Below, piece after piece: positions 5,447-6,434 of a stretch of 6,434 nucleotides of DNA. Made by a program: the position numbers and the translations under genes. This DNA comes from Planctomycetaceae bacterium (lineage in GTDB: Bacteria > Planctomycetota > Planctomycetia > Pirellulales > Thermoguttaceae), in NCBI GenBank assembly GCA_031283825.1, contig JAITAZ010000372.1, forward strand, positions 1 through 6,434, in the 5' to 3' direction. The notes beneath the pieces were generated by a model that did not search any database, had not been told where the DNA came from, and saw only the letters and a program-made list of their open reading frames with translations. How positions within the stretch are numbered: position 1 is the stretch's first letter; every line of letters begins with the position of its first letter.

Positions 5447-6259
5447 ATGCAAATCGTTTTAAAAACAGTAAGATTATTTTCGGTAGAAAATATTCTTTGG
5501 TCGAGTATTTTTTTCTGTGCGATATTTTTTGCGCAGATAATTCAGGCGGCGAAACCGGTAGAGGTTAATCTTGCGGCGGGCGCGGGATTGAAGGATTGTC
5601 TGAATGCTCAAATCGCGTTGTATAAAAAAATCGCGCCGGACGTTAAAATCACGCCGAATTATGAAGCGTCGGGAAAATTGCAAGAACAAATTGTCAACGG
5701 CGCGCCGGTTGACTTATTCATTTCGGCAAATCAAGAGAAAATGGATTTAGTCGAGAAACGTAATCTGATTGTCAAAGGCACGAGAATTAATTTAGTCAAG
5801 AATAAGATCGTGTTGATTGTTCCGAAATCTGGCGGCGGTTCTATTCATTGTTTTAATTGTCTGGCAACCGACAAGCTAAAAGACAAAGGAATAGCAATCG
5901 GAGACCCAAAAGTAGTCCCCGCCGGAAAGTATGCGACGGAAGTTTTCGAGTCGTTAAAGATTTCAGACAAGGTTCTGCCGAAAGCAGTTTTGGCGCAAAA
6001 CGTAAGAGAGGTTCTAACTTACGTAGCAAGAGGCGAAGTTGACGCGGGAGTCGTTTATTATACGGATACGTTGATTATGCCAGATAAAGTAAAAATCATT
6101 GCAGAAGCGCCAGAGAATACTCATTCGCCGATTATTTTTCCCGCCGCCGTTATCGCAACTGGAAATAATCAAGAAGGCGGAAAAGCGTTTCTAAAATTTT
6201 TATCTTCGCCGGAAGCGATCAAAGTTTTCAAAAATTGCGGTTACACAATGGCAGAATAA
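5447..6259 (+). CDS. modA: Molybdate ABC transporter substrate-binding protein
   Basis: Encodes 270 residues from ATG 5447 (family usually about 250-260). A signal peptide is visible: basic residues K6 and R9, a hydrophobic core at about 17-32, and likely cleavage after IIQA (34). The mature part follows the ModA pattern of a periplasmic oxyanion-binding protein delivering molybdate or tungstate to a ModBC permease: NLAAGAGLKD (41-50), ASGKLQEQI (74-82), GAPVDLFISA (85-94), VPAGKYA (157-163) and NVREVLTYVARGEVDAGVVYYTD (begins 185). Expected ligand contacts at Ser75, Ala159 and Tyr205 region are kept, but the first ligand Ser of the usual AAASL motif is Gly (AGAGL), a variant I recall in other ModA proteins. 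C135 and C138 form a CxxC in an insertion after the first domain. No modB or modC follows inside the window; a repeat begins 19 bp after the stop. Confidence 0.9.
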   Translation: MQIVLKTVRLFSVENILWSSIFFCAIFFAQIIQAAKPVEVNLAAGAGLKDCLNAQIALYKKIAPDVKITPNYEASGKLQEQIVNGAPVDLFISANQEKMDLVEKRNLIVKGTRINLVKNKIVLIVPKSGGGSIHCFNCLATDKLKDKGIAIGDPKVVPAGKYATEVFESLKISDKVLPKAVLAQNVREVLTYVARGEVDAGVVYYTDTLIMPDKVKIIAEAPENTHSPIIFPAAVIATGNNQEGGKAFLKFLSSPEAIKVFKNCGYTMAE

Positions 6260-6277
6260 AGAAATAGAATTTCTAAA

Positions 6278-6434
6278 GGGAACTTCTAAAAACTCGTTTT
6301 TTTATTAACCACAGAGAACACAGAGTTCACAGAGAGAATATTTTAAAACATTAAATTTTGATTTAAATCCATAAAATTTTTTACTTTAATAAATTTAAAT
6401 TATGTTTTGATTCAAATTAAAATTTTCTCTGTGT
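6278..6434 (+). mobile_element. Palindromic repeat (CACAGAGAA family), cut off by the window edge
   Basis: The element starts at GGGAACTTCTAAAAA (6278-6292), then carries three inverted 9-bp units (6309-6335), then an AT-rich core whose halves are imperfectly inverse: AAATTTTGATTTAAATC (6353-6369) against GATTCAAATTAAAATTT (6409-6425), 15 of 17 positions. The right arm begins with CTCTGTGT at the edge. Comparison with 115-400 predicts about 55-65 more bases ending in a TTCCC. It starts 19 bp after modA; AGAAAT/ATTTCT (6260-6265 with 6269-6274) is a minor palindrome between them. Confidence 0.8.
6309..6335 (-). repeat. Three tandem 9-bp units, CACAGAGAA type
   Basis: CCACAGAGA (6309-6317), ACACAGAGT (6318-6326) and TCACAGAGA (6327-6335) form the left arm of the palindromic repeat, inverse to the TCTCTGTGT units at 339-374 and to the partial right arm at the window edge. 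Confidence 0.88.

Overview
The window reads as a chromosomal segment of an AT-rich, GC-poor bacterium, most likely a planctomycete. That assignment is an inference. It rests on the look of the 367-residue membrane/coiled-coil protein and on intergenic hairpins of the CGTCGGCGTTAGCCGACGG type, which I recall from planctomycete genomes. No rRNA, tRNA or other phylogenetic marker is present. Coding stretches are visibly richer in G+C than the intergenic DNA, which is very AT-rich and makes up about 40 percent of the window.

Layout from left to right: the last 38 codons of a gene (2-118), possibly a beta-propeller protein; a long intergenic stretch with a partial palindromic repeat that has itself been interrupted by a hairpin-rich insert; a small Ser/Asn/Thr-rich zinc-ribbon gene (776-1168); a 262-bp IS66-like miniature inverted-repeat element with a perfect 8-bp target duplication (1165-1442); a leader with several hairpins; a long-chain polyprenyl diphosphate synthase gene (1697-2689). 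On the minus strand follow scpA (2670-3425, overlapping the synthase gene tail to tail by 20 bp) and, upstream of it, a gene for a membrane-anchored coiled-coil protein with a C-terminal helix-turn-helix-like motif (3494-4597). A second element with the same IS66-like ends (4850-5151) lies in the divergent intergenic region before a molybdate-binding protein gene, modA (5447-6259). The window closes inside another copy of the palindromic repeat seen at the left.

The genes are housekeeping or nutrient-uptake functions with no obvious shared pathway: isoprenoid side-chain synthesis (quinone or carrier lipid), chromosome condensation (ScpA), molybdate uptake (ModA). The minus-strand pair 3494-4597 and scpA may be co-transcribed (67-bp gap).

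The most interesting content is intergenic. Three kinds of repeat element occur, each built as two head-to-head arms of degenerate short tandem units of about 9 bp: CACAGAGAA, roughly ACACGGATT, and GGGGACACT. Two of the three share the terminal sequence GTAACCGTTCAC. Two show signs of nesting, and in one case the window holds both the filled and the empty version of the insertion site. Together they suggest active or recently active non-autonomous palindromic elements whose arms carry different 9-mer repeats.
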